NCBI GenBank assembly: GCA_003255025.1
Contig: QANY01005796.1
Span: forward strand, 62,001 to 126,000
Direction of reading: 5' to 3'
DNA: 64,000 nucleotides
DNA from: Datisca glomerata
Taxonomy: Eukaryota > Streptophyta > Magnoliopsida > Cucurbitales > Datiscaceae
Shown: piece after piece, positions 24,367-35,776 of the stretch
Position numbering within the stretch: position 1 is the stretch's first letter
Layout of the letters: each line of letters opens with the position of its first letter
Notes under the pieces: generated by a model
Told to the model about the DNA's origin: nothing
Database searches by the model: none
The model's input: the letters and a program-made list of their open reading frames with translations, nothing else
Program-made: the position numbers and the translations under genes

Positions 24367-24541
24367 AGATGATGCCAACAAGGCCGCTGTGACCATTAAG
24401 CAATGCTCATGAGCTTCCAACTCAGGAACCAAAAGGTAGTTCTCCATTGGTCAACACCATTCCTATGTGGCTAACTTTTTTCCTGCTAGCACGACCTCAT
24501 TGGATTTGCCTTAATCACCTCTCACACGAACTTCCCTGGAT
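24337..24541 (+). repeat. 3' LTR of element B, truncated
   Basis: It matches the first half of the LTR at 11263 (ACTTGTCTCAATTAGATGAT, CCATTGGTCAACACC, GCTAGCACGA.CTCATTGGA, CTCTCAC.CGAACTT). It has an internal deletion and ends near 24541, where LINE sequence begins. Confidence 0.85.
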
Positions 24542-24860
24542 TTGATAAAAAGGTAGTGTGATCATGGATTGCCCTATATTAAACCTCTTTTTGGCTTAAT
24601 CTGCATACTTGGAGAACCATTTATAAAAATACTTTAACTAACTGACGTCGCGCAAATCATAATCAATCACAGCCCTATTGAAGTGCATTTTGAACAATAG
24701 CTTCTCTAAGAAAGACCAACTCACCTGCCATCATCATATTAATTTTAAGGTCACTACTAATTTTCTTCCCTTTTTTTCTTCTTTTTAAGTTGGAAAACAC
24801 CTCTTGGGCAATAGTGATGTTATCTTGAATATGCTGCCACTAATGAAAGTACTTTGTTTA
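24541..24860 (-). pseudogene. LINE (L1-type) reverse transcriptase fragment
   Basis: Reading the minus strand from 24860: FISGRHIQDNITIAQEVF-like text across two frames, then SFLEKLLFKMHFN-like, FINGSPS-like and GNP.SPYLF-like text down to 24541. This is the order of the L1 RT fingers/palm (F.PGR.I.DNI..A.E, D..KAYDRV.W.FL, G.P...RGLRQGDPLSPYLF). It carries stops and shifts. It has the same orientation as the zf-RVT piece at 10700-11262, and copia B lies between them. Confidence 0.7.
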
Positions 24861-25227
24861 TCAGAAATACAAGTGACATGAAGAGGTGTCAATATAGTAA
24901 CCAAGACACCTTTTACTTGCTATTCGACATTTTTGCTTGTTCACTCCATACAAGGATGTTTTTATACGTCGTGTCATGCGTAAATAATGTGACTTGATGG
25001 TAATGACCTTAGATAGATGAGCCGAATTAAAAGTTTGAGGTATAAAAATGTCATCTTTAAAGTTAACGAGTAGTTTGCCAAACAGTTAAATTTGAGGGAG
25101 ATAAACGGGGAGGAAGCCGGAAGGTACATTTACCCACAAGAAAGCAGGAGTTCTACTTAAGCTGCCTAAAAAATTAAATTACTATAATTACAGTTTCTTT
25201 ACTCCATCTGCAATTTCCCACCAAGAC
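24861..25227. other. Intergenic, upstream of the RopGAP gene
   Basis: No gene seen. The left part may be more decayed LINE. The right part is the presumed promoter of the gene that starts at 25484; no clear TATA box could be assigned. Confidence 0.4.
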
Positions 25228-25242
25228 CTCTCTCTCTCTCTG
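25228..25242 (+). promoter_or_regulatory. CT-rich tract in presumed RopGAP promoter/5' UTR
   Basis: CCTCTCTCTCTCTCTGG lies about 250 bp before the ATG. CT runs (Y patches) are common near plant transcription starts and in 5' UTRs; the role here is inferred from position. Confidence 0.45.
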
Positions 25243-25483
25243 GATTTGCTTGTTCAACGCTCCAAAATAAAATACCCACAAAAAACAAAGAAATCAGTTA
25301 ATGATTCTCACGTCCTATTCCTTCAACTCCAAGCTCCCTACAACCAAAGATCTTTGCTGTCAACGTTTCTCTTCTCATACCCAAATTTTTCTTTGTTTTC
25401 TTCTGCTTTCACAGAACGTTTTTCCTTTATTATATTCCAAGAAAAAGAAAGGAAAAAAGTTGTCCCCTCTCTCATTACCAGCC

Positions 25484-28400
25484 ATGACTGAGGTCCTCCA
25501 TTCTCCATCCCATTTCGCTTCATCTCCAAGAAGCGACTGTTCTTCTTCTTCTACACGTTCATCATCATTGTCCTGTGTACCCCAACCTTCTTTATCTTGC
25601 CCAACCCCATCTACTGATGCCTCGCTTCTCATTGCTTATCACCCCCATTCGCCCACATCTTCTTCTTCTATCGCTGTAGTTGGGAGGGTTGATTTTCCGG
25701 TGTCTGGATGTGAAGCAGAGGAGGTGAAGAACAGGGTTAAGCATAGAAGGGATCAGCTCTCATTGTTGGCTTTTCTTGTGACCCTATTTAGAAAATCTTT
25801 GATTACTTGCAAGAGTGACAGAAGAGAGCTCTGCTCCATGGAGATCGGCTGGCCGACTAATGTGCGCCATGTTGCTCATGTAACCTTCGATAGGTTCAAT
25901 GGGTTCTTGGGTTTGCCCGTTGAGTTCGAGCCGGAAGTGCCTAGGAGGGCTCCCAGTGCTAGGTACATTTTGGATTTGGATTAATGTTGGCTGTGTCTTC
26001 ACGAGAAATGTGAATGTGGGTCTTGATTGTTAAGACAAGTTATGTCTTCATTCGTTTTTCAAATCGTTGGAGTTGTCAACTTGTTATTTTTTTTATTTTG
26101 TGGGTTTTACTTTCTTTCTCTCTTTTTTTTTGGTTTTTTCTTCTCTTGTTGTTGTATGTTGCACTGGTTTCTGTTCATACGTTTTTTATTTTTGATTTTG
26201 TAGGCTTATATATCTACGAAATTCTTCAAATTTGGATTTTGGTAGTTTCTGGATTGAATGTTATGTCATGCAATGCAATCAAAATCTCAAATAGTCAACT
26301 GCTATATCATTTAGGGGCACAAAAGTCTAGATCATATGTCAATGGGGTTGTACGATTGAAATTTTAATTTCCAACAGCTAACCACTGACAATAAAGACTT
26401 CCAGCAGCTAGCCCTTTTCTGTGAATGACTCGATATTCACTGTTTGACTTTCTAATCTCGATTTGATTCTTTTGGTCGTGAGACTCTTAGAATATGTTTC
26501 GATTTAGAAAATAGTAACAGAATAAAGCTTAGAGGAAAGTTGGAGGAATTAGGAGAAGTGGAAATAAAATTGGAAAAATACTGTAAGACGTTCCTACAAC
26601 TATTTTGCTCTTTATTCTCCAAATGCTAGAAATAGAATCCTCGATAATATTTTTTTGTTTATGCGTAACTTCACTTTTTAGCTTGTGATGGAGGATAATG
26701 TCTTCTAACCTGTTTCATCAAGGCCTTAACTCCTTGGCTTTGTTATCAAGTCCATTTCAAACTAAAGCCACAAAACTGGATCATCAAATCATTTATGTGC
26801 TTTACTGTAATTTAGTGATTTCTCTTATCACAAGAAATCAATTTCTGTGCATTATATTAATATTTTTCATAAAATTTGCTGAAAGTGTCTTACGAGAGTT
26901 TTACTGGACGCTCTTCTGTTTTTCCAAAGCTGATTCCTAGCAGCTGTATGAACCGAGGCAGCATTAGGATATGGTGACTTGTTTAGTAATCTAAGTAATG
27001 AGAAGTGCATATCTTTACTCTAATATGTTTCATGGTCCCTAGTTTTGGAATGCTCATATCCTTTGCGCTGATATAAAGAGTTCAGATTCCGTAAGTTATG
27101 CTGCATGAAGTAGATTACAAAATGATCTTATTTCAGCTCAAATGCTGTCTACAATCCTAAACCAGAAATTACTTTATAGCCATACAATGATTTTGGTCTT
27201 TCATCACCATATACTTAAACAAACGACTTCTTACACCTTCCATATATTACTTAAGGCACCTTCCATATATTACTTAAGGCTGATCACTGGATGTTCAAGG
27301 ACCGGAAGCACCTGCTTAAACTTTCAGGAGTGTCCATTTTTGGACCTTTGCTTTTAATTTCAATTCTTTTAAACGCTTCCCTAGTTTCAAATTTCCCCTT
27401 TACTTGCTTTCTCATATTTTAAGCAGGTTGTGGTTTTATTTGAACAACAAATAAATGTACTCATTGCTGTATTAATTCTCCCTTATTTTATCTTCAGTCA
27501 TGTAATCAGTGATTAAAAAGAATACGCCACTAGTATCCCTGGATGGATTTCCCATTGGGATGAATAAAGAGAATAGAAATTCGAGGTCTCGCATGTCTTA
27601 TGGCTAGAAAATTTATATAACTGTATCCTACTCATGAGATAATTGGCTATGGATGCCAATTGTCAAGCATCTTATTATGTCAATGTCTTTTATGCCAGTC
27701 AGTAACTTGCACAAGGCCTTTTTAATGAAATTCGATAAATATTTCATTTTATGCGTATTCTTTGACATATGATCAGAAATCATTATTATTATCCAAATTA
27801 GTCTGATCTTTGCCTTACTGTTTATCCTTTAATTTGGATTTTTTTTGTAGTACAACTGTTTTTGGAGTTTCAACGGAGTCCATGCAGTTGTCATATGACT
27901 CTAGAGGGAATAGTGTGCCCACAATTCTTTTGCTAATGCAGCAAAGCCTATATGCTCAGGGTGGCTTGCAGGTATATATCTCCTTTTTTTGTTTTCTTTA
28001 CATTTATCTCTTTTTTTTAACGATGCTTCCACCAATACTGGCCTAAGTTATTCCAAACATCTTTTGGGATGATAGTTTTACTTCTCATTCTGTTGGCAAT
28101 TCGTGGGTCCATAAAAAATTGCATTCACTGATGATGCAGGCAGAAGGTATTTTCAGAATTAATGGAGAAAACAGCCAAGAAGAGTATGTTCGGGACCAAT
28201 TAAATAGAGGAGTCGTACCAGAAGGCATAGATGTACACTGTTTAGCAGGCCTTATCAAGGTATACCATTAAGATGTCGTTGAAACTATAAATGGTTTGTC
28301 TGACAAGTTATCAATATCAACATTTCGTACTGCTTATCCAGCCGATAAAATCAACAATTCATATGCCTTCACTTGAATATTCAAGGTAAGTAAGAGACTT

Positions 28401-29855
28401 GTGCAGATTATAAACATTATTCATGTACATATCATGTGTTCCATCCACTAGTTTAATGATAAATTTTTTTATTTCATTTAGAAGAATATTAAAAACTTCT
28501 CGTACTTTGCAACGATTTTCACATGGCTGAAACAAAAATAAAAAGATGACAGTTTTCTAATGATTATAATGAACTAACAGCTTTTACCTCTAAGAAGAAA
28601 TAGTAAACAGAGGCAAAATCATATATGTTCTTAATACGTATAATACCCGATTGATCCATTCTCTCGTATTTTTTATTCCTCAGGCTTGGTTTAGAGAACT
28701 CCCGACCGGGATACTGGATTCTTTATCATCTGACCAGGTTATGCAATGCCAGACAGACGAGGAGTGCGCTGAGCTTGTCTCGCTCCTTCCCTTGACTGAA
28801 GCTGCTTTGCTGGATTGGGCCATTAACCTGATGGCTGATGTTGTACAGTGGGAACATCTGAACAAGATGAATGAGCGCAATGTTGCTATGGTTTTTGCTC
28901 CAAATATGACTCAGGTGAATATTATCGGCTGGATAAGCTGTACGATAAGCGTTGCTCCAAAGTGGTTCATCAGGCATTGGACTCACCTCGCCATACTTCA
29001 CCCTGTAGTCTAGCACTGAAGCCTGTCTTGAAAATACGAAATACCTGATTCTAATATGTTATTATTTGGAATGCCTGTTTCATGTTAATTAGTCAATTTG
29101 AGCATATACCGGCAATTTACTGAATAATTCAGTTTGGTGATGCTGATACTTGAGTCAAATCAAATAAATGCACTGAATATTATGGTAGGTCGTTGCCTAG
29201 AGGATAATAATTGATATGCACCTTTAAGGTATCTAATTTTTTTTTTTAAATTTTACTTTTGTTTAACTTCATACTTTCTAGTACAGTTCTCAATCCTACA
29301 GGAAAAGAGGACCGGTGCAATGAATATAATATAGATGAGTCATTTTTGTGGCAGATGGCTGATCCTTTAACCGCATTGATGTATGCTGTCCAAGTGATGA
29401 ACTTTCTCAAGACACTCATCCTTAAAACACTGCGAGAAAGAGGAGACTCAGTAGTGGTCCCTCCTGGTATTCGTATAGAGCCATCCGGTGAGAATGGAAA
29501 TCAGAGCCCTTCAGAGTCGTCATGTTTTGAAAATATTGTCAGATATGATGAAGAGGAAGAACACAAATTTTCAGCTGATGAACCACTTTTAGAAGCCAAC
29601 TCAGATACCACCCAAAGTACAAACTTAACTGACATGGAATTTGGGGCAGTTAATGATCTGAAGGGTAAATGTGAAGAAGAAAATGGAAAGAGAAAGAATG
29701 ATGAATCAAGTAAATCAATTCTGAACAAAGGGTTAAGTAAATTGAATAGCCAGCAATCTGTAGTTCAGGTGATGGAGCCTGTTGAAAAGAGCAAGAGAAT
29801 AAGCAATGTTAGTCGCATAGATACGTGGTCTGAGCGGATTGAAGCGTGGTGGTGA
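25484..29855 (+). CDS. ROP/RAC GTPase-activating protein (CRIB-RhoGAP), 5 exons
   Basis: Predicted RopGAP of 483 residues that would stimulate GTP hydrolysis by plant ROP small GTPases at the cell periphery. Exons from frame and GT-AG sites: 25484-25962, 27851-27971, 28140-28259, 28684-28914, 29355-29855. All junctions keep frame, and the coding total is 1452 bases. Residues 1-75 are Ser/Pro-rich. A CRIB motif sits at about 119-143 (IGWPTNVRHVAHVTFDRFNG), then RhoGAP from about 165 to 345 with GLQAEGIFRING carrying the presumed arginine finger R206. KAWFRELPTGILD, NVAMVFAPNMTQMADPLTAL and NFLKTLI follow. The tail is acidic and low complexity, ending SERIEAWW. Start chosen at MTEVLHSPSHF, a typical RopGAP N-terminus; the frame is open upstream to an ATG at 25301. 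It appears intact. Confidence 0.93.
27234..27279. repeat. 23-bp tandem duplication in RopGAP intron 1
   Basis: CACCTTCCATATATTACTTA plus AGG occurs at 27234-27256 and is repeated without change at 27257-27279. Intron 1 (25963-27850, ~1.9 kb) otherwise shows no gene. Confidence 0.9.
28326..28944. repeat. Inverted repeat flanking RopGAP exon 4
   Basis: The arm 28326-28348 (intron 3, GCTTATCCAGCCGATAA core) matches the reverse complement of 28922-28944 (intron 4) at 22 of 23 bases. Exon 4 (28684-28914) lies between the arms. This may be the remains of a small inverted duplication. Confidence 0.85.
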
Positions 29856-30204
29856 GCAAGCTCAATAGAAGTTGGATTTCGATGTATTCTACATGACAAC
29901 ACGATAATATGATTCTGTATGTTTGGATTAAAAAAGTGTTTCTGTAAATTGTTTGTATGATTTTGCATTACTGGATGGTTTGCACGGTCTGCTCTGATTT
30001 TATGGATGTAAATAAGAATGACATTGTAATTTGGCTATTGGTATGGTTTATTGTTAAAGGTTTTCATTTATGTAATCTCTCGACTCTTTCGAGCAAGCAT
30101 GCGCTGATACGCCTTACTTGTGCGTTGGTCCTCTGGCTGCTGTTGGGGCGATAGAAACTGGTATGTGTAATCTTGTTACTCATTTGGAGGATAAGCGAAA
30201 CCCC
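29856..30204. other. RopGAP 3' flank
   Basis: This is the 3' UTR and downstream sequence, with no further gene. An AATAAG-type near-polyadenylation signal occurs at about 30010 (GTAAATAAGAATG) but cannot be assigned with confidence. Confidence 0.4.
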
Positions 30205-30755
30205 AGGGTGTGTTTAGTATGAGGGCATGCTTACCCAAATACTGGAATGTAAGGGAAAATTTGTTTGGTATTGAGAAATTTAAGAATATTTTTTAGATAA
30301 CTCGAATGTGAAGATACATTCTTTCTCATTAAAAGACATCTTTATGCCCAACATTCTTAAGATTTTTTTTTCATTTATAACGCTCTCTAGCACATTTTAT
30401 TAAAATAAATAAAAGTAATTTAAAATTCTCACCATTATAATATAATAACATTCTTAATTATTTCAAATAAAGTAATTTTAACTTTCTATGTATCCTACTT
30501 TTTCACATAACATTACCACAATCTAATTGTGAAAATTATTTAATTCAGTACAATACAGTACAGTACAGTCTGACTGATTTAACACCAAACACTGGACAAT
30601 ATTATTTAATGCAGTACAATACAATTCGACAGATTTAGTACAGTATTATCCAATAGTATCTTGACTGCCAAAGGAACCCTTAGTATCATACCAAACGTAA
30701 CAAGCCCTTAGTATCATACCAAACGTAACGAGCCCTTAGTATCATACCAAACGAC
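30205..30755. mobile_element. MITE-like element with GTTTGGTATGA-type ends
   Basis: The left end reads GGTGTGTTTAGTATGAGGG (about 30207). The right end read in reverse is GGTCGTTTGGTATGATACT (30755 inward). These share an imperfect terminal inverted repeat around GTTTGGTATGA. Inside is AT-rich, with ACAGTACAATACAGTACAG-like runs and 'CACCAAACACTGGAC', but no coding capacity. 'GTTTGGTA...TACCAAAC' ends are common in plant MITEs. No convincing target duplication was found, and the right end is complicated by a tandem repeat. Confidence 0.5.
30674..30752. repeat. ~28-bp tandem repeat, three units
   Basis: CCCTTAGTATCATACCAAAC occurs three times in a row, followed by GTAACAAG and GTAACGAG after the first two units and GACC after the third. 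It looks like amplification of the MITE-like right end. Confidence 0.9.
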
Positions 30756-33028
30756 CTTTAAAAGATTGAGAGCTTATCAGACTCCGACAAATCTAATACT
30801 ATAGTATACCAAAATCGAGCTTCTTCTCTCATCAACATTGTTTAAATTCAGGGTTAAATGTGAGAAATATGCGCACAAAAACATTATCCTACAATATGCT
30901 ATTTAAATCAGGAATGGATATAAAAAATTTCACAATAAAATAAAATATAATAAATTTCTACACATACTAGAAAAACGGTATGCAACACAATAATGCTTAT
31001 TACTATTATAATTTTGGTAGTATTTATGGTCTCACGTCATGTGTAATACATAATGAATAAGAAAAATATGTAATTTCAATCATGAAGTGTATATGTGGTC
31101 TAAAACTATATGGATTATCATATTATAGCAGCGTCGTGCAACATGATGTATATAAAATACGAATAATTTTATACTGATAAAATAATTGATCAAGTTTTAA
31201 ATGATTAAGTGATGTGATAATTATTCATAGATAAATTATAAATGCAACATACTATTAGAATCAAGTTGTGCAAAAATGGTACCTTTCTAGCCAGTCCATA
31301 CCAATGAATTGCTAAGTAAGAATAAAAATCAAGTAAGGTATCAAATAGAATATTCCTCATTATTTTTTTCTGGCTATAGGGAAGCACAAAAGCATTAATA
31401 TTTGATGGCTGTGGTTTCTTCGTCTAACCAACAGAACTCACTTCAATGTACCCAAAAGAAAGAGCAAAGGAAAAGTAAAAAGGAAATTGCTATTTCAGAC
31501 TAGAGGCGATGTCCATTAGATTGGGATTATGAAATCCTCTTTAGAGGAAACACAAATCAAAGAAGCATAGTAATTTGTAAGTTTGAGGAACCAATCGATA
31601 CCTGATTTTCTTCATATGCAGATAAAATATATAAAAAAAAAATTAACCCAACAACTTAAGCTTTCGAAATAATTACCAATTTAACATCATATTAAAATGG
31701 GGGTTCGGAGATTTTCTCCGTCAACAATCTTCCTTCACATGAATGTTCACGTTTTAGGCTCACTAAGAAATTGCATGCCAAAGTCCACACGGGAGGGGGA
31801 GTGTTCACAATTAATTCAAATATCTAAATTCGGCTTAACCCAACAACTTAAGTCCTATGTTTAAACCGTCTATTTTTTGTTATAAGCCCTGAAATTATAT
31901 AGTTTCAGAGTTGCTCAAAACATCATCATGTAGCTTTTCACGTATATTAATTTCATCTCCTCTTCTATGCCATTGTGATATATAGGCGGCCTTTATTTCT
32001 GATGGTTTCTAAGGATCGAATATGATCACTTGGTTCTACATTGCCACAATATAGCTCAATGGCATCGACCCAGCAAGTTCACCGTTTTTATGGTGTCATA
32101 AGGGAGGGATTGACCTTTCTAATGCATATCCAACTGTGATGTCATGACTAATTTGTATTCACCTGACCATCAAGCAGCGTAACTCGTTCTACTTGACTAA
32201 GCCCCAAATAGACAAATTTTTTAATAGTCTAGACAAGGAGGCTAGGGGAATAGTTTCTCTCTTGGGAGCTAAATGGTTTTCGAGGCCAAAAGGATGGAGA
32301 ATAGGGTAGAAATGAATAAGTGTAATGTCGGGTAATGAACTCTATTGGGTCCCCAGGGTCGCTTGGGAGCACCTTCTTACGGCTGAGGATCATAATCAGT
32401 GGAGGCACAATGTTCTTATAAGTGGATTTTGGAGAGCTTGCATTGGGTTTCACGGTTTTTGAGTAGGTTGGGGGAGGGCTCGGACATAACCGAAACGTAT
32501 CACCATCTTCCATCTTGCAATTACAATGAATAATGTTGATTTAGGACTCGTGCACGCATAATGCCAAAAAGGAATATGCGATAACGTTTCAAGTAACTTT
32601 GAAATGATCGTATTTTGGGCATGTAACAAAAAAATTAAACACATCTAAACGAAATGTTTAAAATGACTCGTGAATAGTTTAAGAATCGAATCATAACTCC
32701 AAAAAATTTAAGATTTAAAGTGTAAGTTGATGATAATCTGAGAATAAAAATATATTTCACCCTTGACACAATATCTAGTCTTTATGTCTATTAATCAACC
32801 TTCACTTAATAGATGTACACATGCCTTCAAGTTTAATATGATCATGTCTTAATTGTGCTTATTTGTTTTACAAAATTACAAATCCCCGGGGACTTCATAA
32901 TTTATCTCGAATACACAAACTCATGATGTGGTGGGATCTTAATCACAATGTCAACCATCTCGTCTATTTGCACATTAGTTTAAGTTCTATAGTATACAAA
33001 AAGATACATTGGTTATGATTGTACAAAA
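30756..33028. other. Intergenic, no gene recognised
   Basis: AT-rich sequence. A short minus-strand frame at 32229-32513 has Pro/Ser-rich text without a recognised domain. Nothing here could be tied to a known element. Confidence 0.4.
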
Positions 33029-33033
33029 ATGAG
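33029..33033. repeat. Target-site duplication of G1 (ATGAG, left)
   Basis: ATGAG precedes the LTR start TGTAGACAC and is repeated at 46715-46719 right after the terminal GCGACA of the other LTR. Confidence 0.95.
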
Positions 33034-35142
33034 TGTAGACACAATATTTTGTCCGGTCTAATATTTTAAAAATACACATTTTATTTATTAGCTCATGTAT
33101 TAGTCTAATATATGTATTTTTTTAAAAGTCCAATGTTTAAAATAGATAAATAAACTAGGGGCTAATGAGATAAGAGATAGGTCAAGGTCTATAAAATAAA
33201 AAAGAGCAAAATGACTAAAAATAAAAAGTGAAGCCTTAAGTTTGTCTATAAATAGAGGAGAGGTCACTTGAGAGGAGGGGATTTTAGAGAGAGAAAAAGA
33301 GGTCTTGAAAATATAAGAGACTTTTAAAAGAGAGAGAATTAGAGTTTTCATCTCTATTCATCTTTCATCTTCTCATGTTCTTTTTCTTAAGATATTTTAA
33401 ATTTCTTGCACTTTTAGCTTACAATATATCTTGTTCATTATTCTTCATCGTTTCTCCTTTGCATACTCAGGTAGTTGATATTTTTTTATTTTATTTTTCA
33501 TACATAAGTTGTTTGTTCATTCTTTATAATTTCTCATACTCTTAATCTTAATTTTTATTTTCATTCATTGTTGATTTCTCTACAAGTTTGATAATGAGAT
33601 GTATTTGTCATCAACTCAATCAATGAGGATGAGGATAAAACTTTTGATGAGTGTAAAATTAACTCAATGTGAATCAACTCTTTAATGGGGTGAAAGCGTA
33701 CATTTGATGAAAATATCTCCTATAATAATTTTTTATACATAAAAATACATAAAATATAAAGTAAAACCTCTATACAAGATTATGCAAATATTTAAACTTT
33801 GAATTTTTATGTTCTTACAAGTTTTTTCTTTTCTTTTTTTAAAATTTTTGTTCATCATTATTGTGACTCTTGTTTGAACTAGTTACCATCCATGATCATT
33901 CCTAGCAATGAAGGAAGAAAAGAAAAATGGTAATTAATGAACTAAGTAGCTCAAAATTAAAAAGGGTATATTTATATCCCAAGCAAAAAATATTTGATTT
34001 TGAAAGTTTTATTGATTTTCTTTAATGACACTTGTTTACACTAGTCACCATCCACGATCATTCATTTGATATTTGATTAGCAATGAGGAAAGAAAGAAAA
34101 AATGATAATTAGTAAACTATGTAATAAAAAATAGTATATTCATGTCAATTATGTATTTTTCATAAATTAATTTATTTACACACAAAAGATTTATTATTAA
34201 TTTATTTATGAAGTATATATATATTCTTCAAAAAAATGAAAAAAATAGAGGGTGACATCACCCTCTGTTGTGTCACCCTCTGTGGATATACATATATTGT
34301 ATTTTATTTTATTTTCATTTTTTTGTTGTTTATTTTTTCTATTTTATTTTATTATTAGATATTGTTGTTTCTTTTAATTTATTTTATATATANATTGTTT
34401 CGTTATTTTCACACTACATATTCTTTTTAAATTTATCATATATTTTTATCATCACTAACCTTTTTTTCATTATTATTTCTTTTTCTTTATAGTTGTTATT
34501 TCTTCTTATTTATTTATGTATTATTGTCATATTAGCATGATTGTAATGTGATTATTATTTCATTCTTTTATTATCAGAGTTAGCATTCATAAATTAAAAT
34601 CATAACAATTAGATTCAAATTTTGATAATTTTTTTATTTAGTTTTCACTAAAAAAACTGATGACGGACTTTAGAATTTTTTGTATATCAAATTTCTTGAA
34701 CTACTGAGATGGGGAGTTATTTTTGAGATACCGAGAGTAACTTTAATAATGCTTTGATTTTAAAAAATATAAAAAAACAAAAATTAATTTTTCAATGGTT
34801 TTGTACTACCCATTAAAGGTCATTTAATTTGTTCATTTTTATGATACAAAATGTACAAAATGGGATATTAAAAACTAAATTTTTTTAATCTTGTTTTAAA
34901 ATTTAATTTAGATAGCATCTGATTAATTTTGGATAACCATTTTAACAATGAGTGTTGTGGGATGCTAATATCTTCCCCATACACAAATAACTCCCGAGCC
35001 AACTTTGAGTTTGAGTAGACCAAAATTTTATTTTAAAATTGGGTGACCAATCCACCCTAAAATGATGGTGGTGATTTCGAATTTATTTTCTTTAAAAATG
35101 ATTCATTCAATCGTCGCACCGCGTCGCGGGCAGTTTGTGACA
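33034..35142 (+). repeat. 5' LTR of G1
   Basis: It begins TGTAGACACAATATTTTGTC and ends TTTGTGACA, about 2.1 kb, and is similar along its length to 44667-46714. It contains an internal duplication (CTTGTTT.(A/C)ACTAGT.ACCATCCA at ~33868 and ~34028) that the 3' LTR shares. It also has a perfect palindrome AGAGGGTGA-CA-TCACCCTCT at 34247-34266 and one unresolved base at 34393. Confidence 0.93.
33247..33255 (+). promoter_or_regulatory. Candidate LTR TATA box (G1)
   Basis: TATAAATAG lies about 215 bp into the LTR. The 3' LTR has the matching TATAAATAT at 44890. The placement, followed by a purine-rich leader GAGAGAGA, is as expected for an LTR promoter. Confidence 0.6.
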
Positions 35143-35145
35143 GCT

Positions 35146-35160
35146 TGGTGACTCCACTGG
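35146..35160 (+). promoter_or_regulatory. Primer-binding site of G1
   Basis: TGGTGACTCCACTGG starts three bases after the LTR. It resembles the TGGCGACTCC(A/G)CTGGGGA site usual in plant Tat-type elements. Confidence 0.8.
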
Positions 35161-35776
35161 AGAAGCAATTGGTCTAACCATTTTAGATCGATAGAGAATC
35201 AAGCCAAAATTTTATCATATGCTATCCTTTTATGTGGTTTTTTGTTTGTTTGTTTGATTCATTATTTTTCTTATTCATGCTTATAGTTGTATATAGTTCA
35301 TTTTTTACGAAGTATATGTTTTTACATAATTTCTAATTTCACGCACGTATACTAGCCCTATACCCGGGCTTTCGATTTAGGATTAGCGAGAATGAGTAGT
35401 AGAATATCTTCGTGGAATTGCGATTCTCGTGCACGCTCATGAAAATTCTCACTCAGGCCGACCCTTTCGGGATACCATTTGGGGGTCCATGTTACTCCAT
35501 TTGGATAACACTGTGAACAACCTGAGAGCCTATTAAGATATTTGAAAGCCCAATCACACATGCAAGGTTTTGAGAGCCCATCTCATGACCAATGTTTGAT
35601 AAGAAATAGAGATTCGACTTAAATATGGTATTATGATTACCTTTGCTTACACTACTTAAACCCTTCTTTTCTTCTCCATTGTTTCACTTCCGACATCTTC
35701 TTTTTTTTGCATACATGCATCATGCTGCGTAATAAGGATTGTAAAGAAGTATTCAATTCATTCATATTTTAGAAAC

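Larger units (their letters stand above)
11263..24541 (+). mobile_element. Ty1/copia element B, split by element A2
   Basis: The 5' LTR (11263-11672), primer site, gag, protease, integrase and RT run continuously to RNase H at 15788. RNase H resumes at 24035 and is followed by a purine tract and a partial 3' LTR (24337-24541). Removing 15789-24029 and one copy of ATCAT restores the frame 'CSEI-MWLTTLFGELNF'. Integrase precedes RT, hence copia. The short LTRs (~410 bp) set it apart from family A. Both its outer edges abut LINE sequence in the same minus orientation. Confidence 0.93.

Noticed and set aside
25301..25483. Longer N-terminus for the RopGAP gene starting at 25301
   Set aside because: The frame is open, but the extra 61 residues are hydrophobic or basic translation of a pyrimidine-rich 5' UTR. 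The MTEVLHSPSHF start at 25484 fits known RopGAP N-termini.
28915..29013. Coding extension after RopGAP exon 4
   Set aside because: This is intron read-through beyond the CAG|GTGAAT donor. Splicing to 29355 restores the conserved NMTQ-MADPLTALMY sequence.
32229..32644. Overlapping minus-strand frames as a host gene
   Set aside because: Pro/Ser-rich translation without a domain, splice pattern or neighbouring evidence.
33100..33351. Minus-strand 83-residue frame in the G1 LTR
   Set aside because: It is antisense to the LTR promoter/leader, is AT-driven, and is broken in the 3' LTR counterpart.
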